A stretch of DNA of 64,000 nt from Candidatus Omnitrophota bacterium. Lineage in GTDB: Bacteria; Ratteibacteria; UBA8468; B48-G9; DTJG01. The notes below the pieces were generated by a model that had not been told where the DNA came from, ran no database searches, and was given only the letters and a program-made list of their open reading frames with translations. Shown in pieces: positions 47,588 through 57,639 of this stretch. How positions within the stretch are numbered: the stretch's first letter is position 1; every line of letters starts with the position of its first letter. The translations under genes and the position numbers were made by a program. Location of the stretch: the NCBI GenBank assembly GCA_023818965.1, contig JAMWCD010000005.1, positions 124,001 to 188,000 of the forward strand, written 5' to 3'.

Positions 47588-48936
47588 ATGATGATGTCAA
47601 CAAGTTGCTGGTAGTCGTTTTCAATAACAGTGAACTGTTCTTCTAAAAAATCAAGATGTGCAAGAGTTTCAGGAACAGGCGGTTCTATATTCAAAACTTC
47701 TTTAATTTTTTCAGGAAATTTTGCAGGGTCTGCTGTTTCAAGGCAACAGACAGGATGATTGATGTTTGCCTTTATTGCAGCAGCGATGCTAACTGCACCA
47801 TGAGGTTCAATGATGATATGATATTTCTCGTAAATGTATTTGATTGTTCTATCCACTTCATCATCTGAAATTGAAAAAGAGATAAAGTGTTTTCTCATCA
47901 ACTCAATATCAGGTTGTCTTTTCATAACGCCCTTTTTTATTACATTGCCATTTTGATCTCTTTCATCTGTCAGCCAGCCACCATATAAATCAATCAATCG
48001 CGCCAGATTGCTTGGATGACCAACATTCATTGCATTTGAGGAGCACTTTTTTGATGGAACAACTGGTTGATAAACACCTGTTTTGAGAAATTCCGGGAAC
48101 TCATTGTTTTCATTTACAGCAACTATGAATTTTTTAACAGGTACTCCCATTTCCCTTGCAAGGACTCCGCCCATAAGATTTCCAAAATTACCTGATGGTA
48201 CTGAGAAAACAAGATCATCTCTTTTTATCTCAACGTATGCCTTAAAATAATAAACAGATTGAGGCAGTAATCTTCCAAAATTTATTGAATTGGCTGATGT
48301 TAGATTTTTATGCTTCAAAACAGGATCATTGAATGCCCTTTTAACAAGTGCCTGGCAATCATCAAATGTACCCTTTACTGCAACTGCCTTAATATTTTTT
48401 CCAAGTGTTGTCATCTGTTTTCTCTGTCTGATGCTTATTTCCTTTTCAGGGAACAGTACTATTACCCTGATATTATCCAGACCTAAAAATGCATGAGCAA
48501 CTGCTCCACCAGTATCTCCTGAAGTCGCAACAACAACAGTTAGATTTATTCCCTCCCTTGTAGCGATATAACTCATAATTCTTGCAAGGAACCTTGCTGC
48601 AAAATCCTTAAATGAAGCAGTTGGTCCTTTGTCAAGATACAGAATGAAATGATTTTCATCAATTTGTTTGACAGGAACAGGGAAGTTGTATGCCTGCTGG
48701 CATATTTTCAATAGATCCTTCTCAGGTATAAAATCACAGACAAAATGTTTTATAATTTCAAAGGCAACCTCGTAATATTCCATCATTGAAAAATTCAAAA
48801 TATCCTTGTGCGTAAAATGTGGAAGTGTTGTGGGTACATATAATCCATAATCAGGTGCCTGGCCTTTAAGAATGGCATCTTTGAATGTCACGAGCCCTGA
48901 TTGAAAATTCGTGCTTCTAAAAAGAATTTTTTCCAT
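47584..48936 (-). CDS. thrC: Threonine synthase
   Basis: PLP enzyme converting O-phosphohomoserine to threonine, 450 aa, of the long (yeast/E. coli-like) type. The PLP lysine is in TASFKDFAARFLAR; TSGDTGGAVAHAF, VPSGNFGNLMGGVLA and EPHGAVSIAAA follow. The start is ATG 48936, directly preceded by an in-frame TTG; no strong ribosome site is seen. It lies 5 bases after the GH4 stop. Confidence 0.94.
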   Translation of the reverse strand: MEKILFRSTNFQSGLVTFKDAILKGQAPDYGLYVPTTLPHFTHKDILNFSMMEYYEVAFEIIKHFVCDFIPEKDLLKICQQAYNFPVPVKQIDENHFILYLDKGPTASFKDFAARFLARIMSYIATREGINLTVVVATSGDTGGAVAHAFLGLDNIRVIVLFPEKEISIRQRKQMTTLGKNIKAVAVKGTFDDCQALVKRAFNDPVLKHKNLTSANSINFGRLLPQSVYYFKAYVEIKRDDLVFSVPSGNFGNLMGGVLAREMGVPVKKFIVAVNENNEFPEFLKTGVYQPVVPSKKCSSNAMNVGHPSNLARLIDLYGGWLTDERDQNGNVIKKGVMKRQPDIELMRKHFISFSISDDEVDRTIKYIYEKYHIIIEPHGAVSIAAAIKANINHPVCCLETADPAKFPEKIKEVLNIEPPVPETLAHLDFLEEQFTVIENDYQQLVDIII

Positions 48937-48941
48937 CAAGT

Positions 48942-50273
48942 TTACAGCCGAATATTTTTGAATGTTGGTAAATAATTTTTATTTTTTATAAACAGTTCCC
49001 TGACCATTTTTCGGATTTCAGCAAGTGATAAAACTGCTGCACTCAATGGGTCATAGGCAACAGCCCAGAAGACCATTTCAGGGTCTCCATTTAAACAGCC
49101 TGCTACTGCCATTTCCTCACTTGCGATATTGATATTGTTCAATGCTGCCAGTTGCGGTGGTAAAGGACCAACATGAACAGGATGAAAACCTTTTCTATCA
49201 ACAAATACTGGGACTTCAACACAGGCATTTTGCGGAAGATTATCAATCAAGCCCTTATTTAACACATTTCCATTGAACCTGTAAATCTCTCCGCCAAGGT
49301 AGGCATTGATAATGTATGCAGCATATTCTCCACCTCTCTGAAGCGAAATCGGCTCTTTGCTCTCAAGCCATTGTTTTACCTGCTTCTTCCATGTTTTCTC
49401 TGTTTTTAGGTAATGTTTGAGAATGAATGCATGTTCTCCTGGATTCCAGTTTTTTCCACCTGTACAATATTTTTTAATCAGGTCAGGTCTTTTCCTGAAC
49501 CACCAGTTATATTCAGAATTATGACCACTTGATTCAGTAACATAATATCCTAAATGTAAGAACATTTCATTTCTTACGATTTCCCTGTTATAAATTTCCT
49601 TTTTCTGAACTGTCTTTCTGAGTTCAGGGTACAGGTCCTTGTGTCCCTTTTTAAATTCAAGAAACCATGCCTGATGGTTGATACCAGCACATAGATAATC
49701 AACTTCTTCATATTTCAACCCAATCCAGCTCGCAAGCATTGCTGCTGTACCCTGTACGCTATGACACAGTCCTGTAACTTTTACTGATGTTTGCGATTGC
49801 ATCGCCTTACAATTCATTGCCATTGGGTTTGTATAATTAAGTAAAATAGCATTCGGGCAGAGGTTTTCAATGTCTCTACAAATGTCAAGTAATACTGGAA
49901 TAGTTCTCAATGCCCTGAAAATTCCTGCAACACCCCTTGTATCTCCAACATTAAAATCAACTCCATATTTTTTCGGTATTTCAATATCATGTCGCCATAC
50001 ACTGGTATCACCGACGAGAATCGTTGTTAACACTGCATCTGCACCCTTTAATGCCTGCTTCCTGTCAAGTGTTGCTTCAATTGTTGCAGGATATTTCCCG
50101 AGTTCAATGATTTTTTCCACTGCCTGTTTTGCAAAAGAAAGCCGTTCAGGATCAATATCCATTAACGCAATATGGGCATCTCTCATTAAAGGAAAAGTTA
50201 ATAAATCTCTTACAAGTCCCCTTGTAAACCCCAGACTTCCCGCACCAATAAAACAAATTTTCGGTCTTGGCAT
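48942..50273 (-). CDS. Glycoside hydrolase family 4 (MelA-like)
   Basis: NAD- and Mn-dependent glycosidase, 443 aa. The Rossmann loop is [15 protein letters not shown], with LMDIDPERL, the metal ligand Cys in GLCHSVQGT and His in AGINHQAW. The CHSVQ form is typical of alpha-galactosidase/galacturonidase members, but specificity is inferred. Cytoplasmic; fits catabolism of imported sugars with the genes around it. Confidence 0.92.
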   Translation of the reverse strand: MPRPKICFIGAGSLGFTRGLVRDLLTFPLMRDAHIALMDIDPERLSFAKQAVEKIIELGKYPATIEATLDRKQALKGADAVLTTILVGDTSVWRHDIEIPKKYGVDFNVGDTRGVAGIFRALRTIPVLLDICRDIENLCPNAILLNYTNPMAMNCKAMQSQTSVKVTGLCHSVQGTAAMLASWIGLKYEEVDYLCAGINHQAWFLEFKKGHKDLYPELRKTVQKKEIYNREIVRNEMFLHLGYYVTESSGHNSEYNWWFRKRPDLIKKYCTGGKNWNPGEHAFILKHYLKTEKTWKKQVKQWLESKEPISLQRGGEYAAYIINAYLGGEIYRFNGNVLNKGLIDNLPQNACVEVPVFVDRKGFHPVHVGPLPPQLAALNNINIASEEMAVAGCLNGDPEMVFWAVAYDPLSAAVLSLAEIRKMVRELFIKNKNYLPTFKNIRL

Positions 50274-50276
50274 TTT

Positions 50277-51065
50277 CTACTCCTTTTTGTTAAGAATTTT
50301 TCTTGCCTCAATCATCAAATTGTTCCAGTACTGTCCCAGTCCAATCACATCTGCCCCAAGATTAAGAAAATTGTAACCCATTTCTATAAATTCTCTGAGT
50401 TGAGCGATTGTGCACGGAGTTGAGCAGAATTTATGATACTTTCTACAGACATCTGCAACCTTTTTTCTTGTTTTAATAAGTTCTGGATGATTGAAATTTC
50501 CAGTAGCAGCAATTGCCTGAGAAAAATCCCCGGGACCAAAAAAAATAATATCAATTCCTTCAAGTTTCGCAATTTCTTCAATATCAGGTAATACTTCAGG
50601 GTCTTCGACCTGAATCATAACAAATTTTTCCTTGTTTGATGTTTCTGTATAATTTTTCATGTCAATCTGGCAGTATTTGCCGTCCGCATTTCCTCCATCA
50701 AGAGGTCTTCTTCCCACAGGATAAAATTTTGTAAAATAAACAAGTTTTTTCGCTTCTTCAATGTTCATCAAATGAGGATATATTATTCCCGTTGCATCTG
50801 CCTCAAATGGTTTGATTAAATCAGAATAAGAACCTTTTGAAACCCTTACCATTGTATCCATATCATAAATTTTCGCTGTTCTTATCATGTTGCAGATATC
50901 GTTCCAATCACATGGAATGTGTTCCATGTCAAGCCAGACACAATCAAAACCAGCAAGTGCGGCAAGTTCCACTGAGACAGGGTCAGTAAGATTAATTTTT
51001 GTGCTCAGTGCAATTTCGTTATTGCGAAGTTTTCTCAATACCCGACTTTTTCTAACTTCAAGCAT
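50277..51065 (-). CDS. HpcH/HpaI family aldolase
   Basis: Class II pyruvate-type aldolase, 262 aa: DCVWLDMEHIPCDW, VRVSKGSYSDLIKPFEADATGIIYPH with the catalytic Arg, VMIQVEDPEVL and FFGPGDFSQAI. Expected to cleave 2-keto-3-deoxy sugar acids or similar. AGAGGGA is 6 bases before ATG 51065. Divergent from the sugar isomerase gene. Confidence 0.9.
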   Translation of the reverse strand: MLEVRKSRVLRKLRNNEIALSTKINLTDPVSVELAALAGFDCVWLDMEHIPCDWNDICNMIRTAKIYDMDTMVRVSKGSYSDLIKPFEADATGIIYPHLMNIEEAKKLVYFTKFYPVGRRPLDGGNADGKYCQIDMKNYTETSNKEKFVMIQVEDPEVLPDIEEIAKLEGIDIIFFGPGDFSQAIAATGNFNHPELIKTRKKVADVCRKYHKFCSTPCTIAQLREFIEMGYNFLNLGADVIGLGQYWNNLMIEARKILNKKE

Positions 51066-51192
51066 ATTTCCCTCTGTGAAAAAAAATTGTGCTGTCAAAG
51101 TATTTTAATACAACTTGAAAATTTTACAAAATCAACATGACTTTGCAATAGAAAATCCTGTGTGATAAAATTGTGTCTCAAAAGGAGAAAAA

Positions 51193-51954
51193 ATGAAAAT
51201 AGGACTGAATTTGTATACGTTGCGTGAATTTGTTCGGGATGTATCCGGAATAGAGGAAACATTTCATAAACTTCAGAAAATTGGCTATAAATATGTTCAA
51301 ATCTCAGGAATTGGCTCAATAGATGTGAAATTGCTCAAGAAAATTCTTGATGATTGTGGGCTCAGTGTTTGTATTACCCATGTACCATACGGACGATTAA
51401 AAGATCAGACAGAACAGATAATTGAAGAACATCGAATTCTTCAGTGCAATAATATTGCCATTGGTGGGATTCCATCAGAATTGCACAATTACGAGGGATA
51501 TAAAAAATTTGCAGTCGAAGTAATTCCGGTTGCAAAGAAAATAAAAAATGCAGGTATGACCTTCAGTTATCACAATCACGCAATTGAACTTGTGAAATAT
51601 AATGGCAGGACAGGTCTTGAAATTATTTTTGAACAAACCCCAGAAGATTTAGTTTTTGCTGAACCTGACACTTACTGGATACAGTTCGGTGGTGGAGATC
51701 CTTCAGAATGGCTCAGGAGATTGAAAAACCGAATTGTGGCGGTTCATTTTAAGGATATGGGAATTATTGATAATAAACCAACGATGTTTGAAGTAGGTGA
51801 AGGAAATCTCAACTGGCAGGAGATTATTGAAGCATGCAAATATGCAGGTGTTGAATATGCAGTTGTTGAACAGGATGAATGTTATAGAGACCCATTTGAA
51901 AGCGTGGAAATAAGTTTCAAAAATATGTTGAAGATGGGACTATCACAGAAATAA
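51193..51954 (+). CDS. Sugar phosphate isomerase/epimerase (AP-endonuclease-2 fold)
   Basis: TIM-barrel protein of 253 aa. It has LNLYTLREFV, YVQISGIGS, FSYHNHAIEL, AEPDTYWIQFGGGDP, VAVHFKDMG and the metal-site EVGEGNLNWQEII. Probably isomerises a keto sugar or inositol intermediate. AAAGGAG precedes the ATG and TAAAAT lies upstream near 51166. First of a run of six catabolic genes. Confidence 0.88.
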   Translation: MKIGLNLYTLREFVRDVSGIEETFHKLQKIGYKYVQISGIGSIDVKLLKKILDDCGLSVCITHVPYGRLKDQTEQIIEEHRILQCNNIAIGGIPSELHNYEGYKKFAVEVIPVAKKIKNAGMTFSYHNHAIELVKYNGRTGLEIIFEQTPEDLVFAEPDTYWIQFGGGDPSEWLRRLKNRIVAVHFKDMGIIDNKPTMFEVGEGNLNWQEIIEACKYAGVEYAVVEQDECYRDPFESVEISFKNMLKMGLSQK

Positions 51955-51956
51955 AA

Positions 51957-53078
51957 ATGTCAATAAGGGAAAGAGTCATCTCGGTTTTTGCAGGAATAAA
52001 ACCTGATGTTGTTCCATTTATTCTTGACCTTTCTCACTGGTATTATCATCATTATAATCTTTCATGGGATCTCACGATGCCATATAATAAGCCGGATTAT
52101 GGACTTCTTGAAATTCACAAAAAATTTCGTGCAGGATTTTATATACCGATTCTGACTGTTGGCTGGAAAATCGAATATAAATCAGATATCAATTGCTCAG
52201 TATTCAAGCAATATGTTGACGGAGTTCCAACCATTGTCTGGAAATATGAAACTCCCATGGGCACTATTCAAAGACGTCGGAGGTGGGAACAAAAATCATA
52301 TTCATGGCCAATATATGAATGGGGGGTTAAGAACAAAAATGACTTGAAGATTTTACAATACTGTCTTGAAGGAAGAATTTTTCATCCAGATTTTGAAAGT
52401 TACAATATGTGGAATGAAGCAGTCGGAGAAAATGGCGTTGTCTACATGCCTTTTGGTTATAGCGCAATGGGACAACTTTTGAATGCCTGGATGGGTGTGG
52501 AAAACACAATTTATGCTACATTTGATATGGAGAAGGAGGTTATGGAGTTTATTACATCAATAAATGAAAATAATTTGAAACTTGTTGACCTGTTGTGCGA
52601 AAGCCCTGCGGAAATTATTTTGATGGGAGACAATTTTTCATCAGATATTCAAAGCCCTGAATTTTTCAATAAATGGTCAAAACAATTCTATGTTGAAGCA
52701 ATAAGAAGATTTCATAATGCCGGGAAAAAGGTTGCAGTGCATATTGACGGAAGATTGAAAAATGCCATCTCAATGATTGCAAAAACTGGTGCTGATTGCG
52801 GGGATGCCATTACCCCGGCGCCAATGGGAGATCTCAGTCCGTCGGAGTGTAGAAAAGAAGCAGGAGAAAATTTTATTCTTTCAGGGGGAGTTGCTCCGGA
52901 TCTGTGGCTTCCCACAGTGCAGGTGAAAAATTTTGAGCAGGCGGTTATTGACTGGCTTTTAACAGCAAAGGAGAATTTTCGCATCTTTGCAGCAGCAGGG
53001 GATCAGGTTCCGCCCGGTGCTGAAGAAAGAAGAATTTCTTTGATGAGGGAACTTGTTGAGATTTATGGAAAATACTGA
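51957..53078 (+). CDS. Uroporphyrinogen-decarboxylase-like protein
   Basis: A 373-aa URO-D superfamily barrel, without the substrate Arg pattern of HemE. Motifs include ERVISVFAGIKPDVVPF, LMGDNFSSDIQSPEFFNKW, VAVHIDGRLKNAI and FILSGGVAPDLWLP. The HIDGR segment takes the place where methyltransferase members show H-x-C. It begins 2 bases after the isomerase stop. Role unknown; possibly corrinoid-dependent demethylation of a substrate. Confidence 0.8.
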   Translation: MSIRERVISVFAGIKPDVVPFILDLSHWYYHHYNLSWDLTMPYNKPDYGLLEIHKKFRAGFYIPILTVGWKIEYKSDINCSVFKQYVDGVPTIVWKYETPMGTIQRRRRWEQKSYSWPIYEWGVKNKNDLKILQYCLEGRIFHPDFESYNMWNEAVGENGVVYMPFGYSAMGQLLNAWMGVENTIYATFDMEKEVMEFITSINENNLKLVDLLCESPAEIILMGDNFSSDIQSPEFFNKWSKQFYVEAIRRFHNAGKKVAVHIDGRLKNAISMIAKTGADCGDAITPAPMGDLSPSECRKEAGENFILSGGVAPDLWLPTVQVKNFEQAVIDWLLTAKENFRIFAAAGDQVPPGAEERRISLMRELVEIYGKY

Positions 53079-53167
53079 CATCAAAAACTTTGGATTGGTG
53101 TTATGTTCTCGCAGAATAAAAGTTTAAGTTAATTCAAGAAAAATTTTGCTTCAGATAGAAGGTTAAT

Positions 53168-54181
53168 ATGAAAGTGCAAATAAAACAGGTTGATGAAAGA
53201 ATCTGGAATGAAGAAATAAAAGAAATTTTACCTTCAAAAATTTTTGATGCTCATGTACATACATTGAAAAAGGATTTTTTCTCTAACTGTGTCCCTGAAG
53301 GTTTAAGGATTTACGGTGAATGCAGTGTACCAGCAGTACAGAAAAAATTATCATTCCTGTTTCAAACACGACAACTTCAATTTCTTTTTACAGGCTGGCC
53401 ATCAACTGATGCACTGATTGAAAAACAGAACATGTATCTGGTAAATTGTTCAAAAAAATATCAATTCAATTTTCTTGTAATCGTGACTCCACAATTTACT
53501 CCTTCCTATCTTGAAAAAATTGTAAAGGATAAAAATTGTATTGGTTTTAAACCCTACAAATGTTTTTCTTCAAAATCAGACCCTGAAGACGCAAAAATTA
53601 CTGACTATTTACCAGAGCACCAGATTGAAATAGCAAATGAATATGGACTTCTCATTACCTTACATCTTTCAAAAAGAAAAGGAATTTCAGACCCTGAAAA
53701 TATTGACGACCTTTTATATCTTTCAGAAAAATATCCATGTGTTTCATGGAATCTTGCCCATTGTGGTCGTTCGTATTTTCCGGAAAATATTGAGAAATCA
53801 ATGCGAAACATTATACGATTAAAAGGACGAAATGTTTTTTTTGATACATCAGCAGTAACAGACAGATGTGTCTTTGAAATTCTTTTTTCTGAGTTTGGTG
53901 CTGACTATATTATTTACGGAAGTGATGCACCGATCTGTTTTCACAGAGGGAAATGTGTGAGATTTGGATATGACTGGGCTTTTATTACAAAGGAGACACA
54001 TAGCATTACAGCAAGTTTTCCTGTTGAACCTGCTTTATTATTGTATGAACAATTGTGGGCTATGTGCCACGCAATAAAAAAATTGAAATTTTCAAAGAAA
54101 CAGGCAAATGAAATCTTTTTTGAAAATGCTGAGAAAGTTATCAAAAAGGTGAAATCATCAAAAAGGAAACATCTGTGTTGA
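53168..54181 (+). CDS. Amidohydrolase family protein (amidohydrolase-2-like)
   Basis: A 337-aa metal-dependent TIM-barrel hydrolase: IFDAHVHT (His-x-His), GFKPYKCF, LLITLHLSKRKGI, WNLAHCGRSYFPEN, VFFDTSAVTD and YGSDAPICFHRGK with the catalytic Asp. Similar proteins are lactonases or decarboxylases of sugar acids. The next start lies 7 bases inside its 3' end. Confidence 0.85.
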   Translation: MKVQIKQVDERIWNEEIKEILPSKIFDAHVHTLKKDFFSNCVPEGLRIYGECSVPAVQKKLSFLFQTRQLQFLFTGWPSTDALIEKQNMYLVNCSKKYQFNFLVIVTPQFTPSYLEKIVKDKNCIGFKPYKCFSSKSDPEDAKITDYLPEHQIEIANEYGLLITLHLSKRKGISDPENIDDLLYLSEKYPCVSWNLAHCGRSYFPENIEKSMRNIIRLKGRNVFFDTSAVTDRCVFEILFSEFGADYIIYGSDAPICFHRGKCVRFGYDWAFITKETHSITASFPVEPALLLYEQLWAMCHAIKKLKFSKKQANEIFFENAEKVIKKVKSSKRKHLC

Positions 54182-55119
54182 AAATTGCTTTTATCGGAAC
54201 AAACGAAGGAAACGGACATGTTTTCTCCTGGAGTGCGATTATCAATGGTAAATACGATAAGGAAATGATGAGAAATTGTGGCTATCCTGTAATCGTTGAT
54301 TATCTTTCAAAACAACCAGAAGAAAATCTTGGTATTCAGGATACAAAGGTTACTCATGTATGGACTGCTGATAAAGATTATTCTTACAGGGTGGCAAAGA
54401 CAACATTTATAGAAAATGTTGTTGACCGACCTGAGGATGTTATCGGCAGGGTTGATGGTGTTTTCATAACTACTGACATCGGAAGTACCCATGTAAATCT
54501 TGCAAAACCATTTATTGATGCAAATGTACCAGTTTTTATTGATAAACCGCTATGCGACAATATTTATGATTTGAAAACATTTTATCACTGGTACAAACAG
54601 GGTAAAAATTTCATTTCCTCTTCAAGTTTGCGGTACGCAAAGGAAATTGAGAATCTCAATTTAACAGAATATGGAAGTATGCAACTTGTTAGTTGTATAA
54701 TGTCGAAAACATGGGAAAGGTATGGAGTACATGCCATTGAAGGAATATACACCATTGTCAGGAAAAACATCAAAAGTGTTTTCAATATAGGAGATGAAAA
54801 CATTAACATTGTTCATCTGGAATTCATAGACGGAACAAAAGGACTTATTCAAAACATCAAACAGTCCACAATTTTTGGAAGATTTGACATCTTTTGCGAA
54901 AACAAAACCATAACCATTACTGCAGGCGATTATTTTACGATGTTCAAAAAACAGATTGAAAATGCTATTGAGTTTATGAAAACAAAAAAACATCCATATC
55001 CTTTTTCAGAAACACTTGAAATCATAGAAGTGGTGATTGCAGGGATAAAATCAAGGCAGGAGTCAAGGAAAATTGAATTATCAGAAATTAAAAAGGAGAT
55101 TGAAAATGGGTGTACTTGA
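54175..55119 (+). CDS. Gfo/Idh/MocA-like oxidoreductase
   Basis: A 314-aa dehydrogenase: KIAFIGTNEGNGHVFSW in place of the classical GxGxxG, GVFITTDIGSTHVNLAK, and FIDKPLCDN where EKP is usual. The altered nucleotide loop matches a subgroup found in sugar clusters. The start is GTG (AAGGAAA upstream), with TTG next; it overlaps the amidohydrolase by 7 nt. Confidence 0.8.
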   Translation: MLKIAFIGTNEGNGHVFSWSAIINGKYDKEMMRNCGYPVIVDYLSKQPEENLGIQDTKVTHVWTADKDYSYRVAKTTFIENVVDRPEDVIGRVDGVFITTDIGSTHVNLAKPFIDANVPVFIDKPLCDNIYDLKTFYHWYKQGKNFISSSSLRYAKEIENLNLTEYGSMQLVSCIMSKTWERYGVHAIEGIYTIVRKNIKSVFNIGDENINIVHLEFIDGTKGLIQNIKQSTIFGRFDIFCENKTITITAGDYFTMFKKQIENAIEFMKTKKHPYPFSETLEIIEVVIAGIKSRQESRKIELSEIKKEIENGCT

Positions 55120-55882
55120 AAAATTCATCTTGACTGACAGGATCGCAGTAGTCACAGGTGGTGCTGGTATGTATGGAAAATTTATTGTTGAAGGTCTTGC
55201 AGAAGCAGGAGCAGTTGTTTACGTTGTTTCAAGGAATGTGGAAAATTGCGAAAAACTTGCAGAGCAACTGCGTTCAAAGGGATATAATGTTGTTTCTGGA
55301 TACCTTGATATGGGAGACCAGAAAAGTATAGAAAACCTGTATGAACGAATATTAAAAGAGCAGGGTCGAGTGGATATTCTTGTTAATAATGCTGTTTTAA
55401 GACCAATGAAACATTACGAAGACCCCATTGAGGCATTTGACCTTTCAATGAAAATCAATGCCACAGGAATAATGAACACAACAAGGATTTTTGTTCAGAA
55501 TATGCTTGAAAGAAAAAGTGGAGTTATTGTAAATGTTTCATCAATGCAAGGAGTTGTTGGTCCGGACTTCACCCTTTACGAAGGAACAAATATGGGTGCT
55601 GCACCTGATTATTTTTTTCACAGGGCAGGACTTATTTCACTAACAAGATACCTTGCATCAAAATTTGGTCCCTATAATATCCGTGTCAACTGTATTTCAC
55701 CTGGTGGATTGTATGCAGGGCAACCCGACATTTTTGTTGAAAGATATAATAAAAGGACTTTCCTTGGAAGAATGGCAAATGGAGAAGATATAAAAGGCGT
55801 TGTTGTTTTTCTTGCTTCTGATGCTTCATCTTATATTACAGGAGCCAACATTTTGATGGATGGAGGTTATACGCAAAAATGA
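55106..55882 (+). CDS. SDR family oxidoreductase with Lys-to-Arg active-site change
   Basis: A 258-aa short-chain dehydrogenase: VVTGGAGMYGKFI, NNAVLRPMKHYED, IVNVSSMQG, and the Tyr site PDYFFHRAGLISLTRYLAS. The usual YxxxK becomes YFFHR, with Arg for the catalytic Lys. ILMDGGYTQ ends the protein. AAGGAG precedes ATG 55106, which lies 14 nt inside the previous gene. Activity may be altered. Confidence 0.85.
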   Translation: MGVLEKFILTDRIAVVTGGAGMYGKFIVEGLAEAGAVVYVVSRNVENCEKLAEQLRSKGYNVVSGYLDMGDQKSIENLYERILKEQGRVDILVNNAVLRPMKHYEDPIEAFDLSMKINATGIMNTTRIFVQNMLERKSGVIVNVSSMQGVVGPDFTLYEGTNMGAAPDYFFHRAGLISLTRYLASKFGPYNIRVNCISPGGLYAGQPDIFVERYNKRTFLGRMANGEDIKGVVVFLASDASSYITGANILMDGGYTQK

Positions 55883-56868
55883 AAAAAATTTTAATCGTCG
55901 GATGTGGTGGAATCGGGAAAAAACACATTGATGGTTTTTTAAGGACAGAGAAATTTGAAATCTATGCCTGTGAGTCTGATAAAGAAAAACTTCAGCAGGT
56001 TAAATCAATGTTTCCAGTTAAAGAGATATATGAAAATTTTTTTGATGTTGATTTAAGAAACTTTGATGGTGCTGTAATTGCAACACCAGCAAATTTCCAC
56101 ATTGAAATGGCTAATCGATGTATTGATTATGACATCCCATTTCTTCTTGAAAAACCATTGTCCGTGAATCTGGAAGGCGTTGACGATCTTGTGGAAAAAG
56201 TAAAGAAGACAAAAATTCCGCATGGGGTCGGTTATACAAGAAGAAGTGTGCCCTCATACAAAAGATTAAAAGAACTTGTTGATTCTAATATTATCGGTGA
56301 AGTAAAAATGGCAAATTTTTATTGTGGACAGGATTATAGAAAAATCAGACCTGATTATAACAAAATTTATTTTGCAAAAAAAGACATGGCAGGTGGTGTT
56401 TTAAGGGATTTTATCACTCATTTTGTAGACCTCGCACAATGGATGATTGGCAGGCCAGAAAAAGGTTATACAATTACTGCAAATCTTGTTTTTGGTGATT
56501 GCATTGAAACAGATGACTCAGCACTTTTGATTGGTTCTTTTTCAAAAAATCTTGTTTGCTTTTATTGCAATGCCTTCCAGAAACCCAATGAATTCATAAT
56601 TGACCTCGCAGGGACAAAGGGAAATCTGAAATATGTTGTTGTATCAAGAAATCTTTCGAAAATACTTTTTGCTGACGATGATTCTGGAAACTGGAAAGAA
56701 ATTGAAAAATTTGAAAATGAACCTCGTGATTACTATTTTTATCAGGCACAACATTTTTTAAATCTCCTCGAAGGTAAGCCCCATAATTTTACTACAATAG
56801 AAGAAGCCGCTGAAAATCTAAAATTTATTTTGCAGGCAATAAAGATGTCCTCCATGCAGGATTGGTAA
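55879..56868 (+). CDS. Gfo/Idh/MocA family oxidoreductase
   Basis: A 329-aa NAD(P)-dependent dehydrogenase: ILIVGCGGIGKKHIDGFLRT, VIATPANFHIEMANRCIDY, FLLEKPLSVNLEGV and GGVLRDFITHFVDLAQW. Coupled to the SDR gene by ATGA. Together with the isomerase, URO-D, amidohydrolase and SDR it should form one pathway. Confidence 0.9.
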   Translation: MKKILIVGCGGIGKKHIDGFLRTEKFEIYACESDKEKLQQVKSMFPVKEIYENFFDVDLRNFDGAVIATPANFHIEMANRCIDYDIPFLLEKPLSVNLEGVDDLVEKVKKTKIPHGVGYTRRSVPSYKRLKELVDSNIIGEVKMANFYCGQDYRKIRPDYNKIYFAKKDMAGGVLRDFITHFVDLAQWMIGRPEKGYTITANLVFGDCIETDDSALLIGSFSKNLVCFYCNAFQKPNEFIIDLAGTKGNLKYVVVSRNLSKILFADDDSGNWKEIEKFENEPRDYYFYQAQHFLNLLEGKPHNFTTIEEAAENLKFILQAIKMSSMQDW

Positions 56869-56871
56869 ACA

Positions 56872-57639
56872 ATGATGGCTGCTTTTTTTCTTGGTCTATG
56901 GCTTGTTTTCATCCTGATTATTCTTGGTATTGAATTCTATTACTACATCCTTAATAGATACTTTGAAAAAGAACTTACAGGGATTGAGGCAATCATACTT
57001 TTCATCTGCCTTATTGTTTCAATCATCCTGTTTATGAAGTCATTTTCACAGGATTCTATTATTCTATTTGGCTTGCTTTCAACATTACCAGTACCAGCAG
57101 CAGATTTCATCATAAAATCCATTGTCAAATCAAAAGAAAAAGCAGTCGAAAAAATTGAAAAAGAAAAAAATATAAAAAACTGGCTTTACACAATTGAAAA
57201 ACAACCTGACAACGTGAACGCCTATGTTGAACTTGGCAATATTTATTTTAACGATAAAAATTATGAAAAGGCAATGGAATTTTACAAAAAAGCACAACAA
57301 GTTATGGACCTTCCGTATATAAGGGAAAAAATAAAAATTACAGAGAAGGAGCTTTTAATTCAGAAGGGAATTGTATGGGTGTGTCCTGAATGCAGTTTTG
57401 ATAATCCAGGAACAAGTGAGAAATGTAAATTCTGTGGTTATACAAAAATTGATGCAAATATCTTGAGAGAACTGAAATCCAATAAACAATATCTTTTGAA
57501 AGGAATCTTCTGGATTCTGATTGGTCCACTTATTGTGATTTTCTTCTTCGCTCTTTATTTAATAATGCCTGTCTACCTTGCTCTTATCATTACAATTCTT
57601 GCGATTTACTTTGTAATAAAATATTTCCTCACTTATTGA
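56872..57639 (+). CDS. Membrane protein with TPR pair and zinc ribbon
   Basis: A 255-aa protein of unknown function. Two N-terminal membrane segments (about 3-26 and 39-56) are followed by a TPR pair (NVNAYVELGNIYFNDKNYEKAMEFYKKA), a four-Cys zinc ribbon (CPECSFDNPGTSEKCKFCGY), and a C-terminal hydrophobic region. An arrangement for protein contact at the membrane is inferred. Begins 3 bases after the dehydrogenase stop. Confidence 0.78.
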   Translation: MMAAFFLGLWLVFILIILGIEFYYYILNRYFEKELTGIEAIILFICLIVSIILFMKSFSQDSIILFGLLSTLPVPAADFIIKSIVKSKEKAVEKIEKEKNIKNWLYTIEKQPDNVNAYVELGNIYFNDKNYEKAMEFYKKAQQVMDLPYIREKIKITEKELLIQKGIVWVCPECSFDNPGTSEKCKFCGYTKIDANILRELKSNKQYLLKGIFWILIGPLIVIFFFALYLIMPVYLALIITILAIYFVIKYFLTY

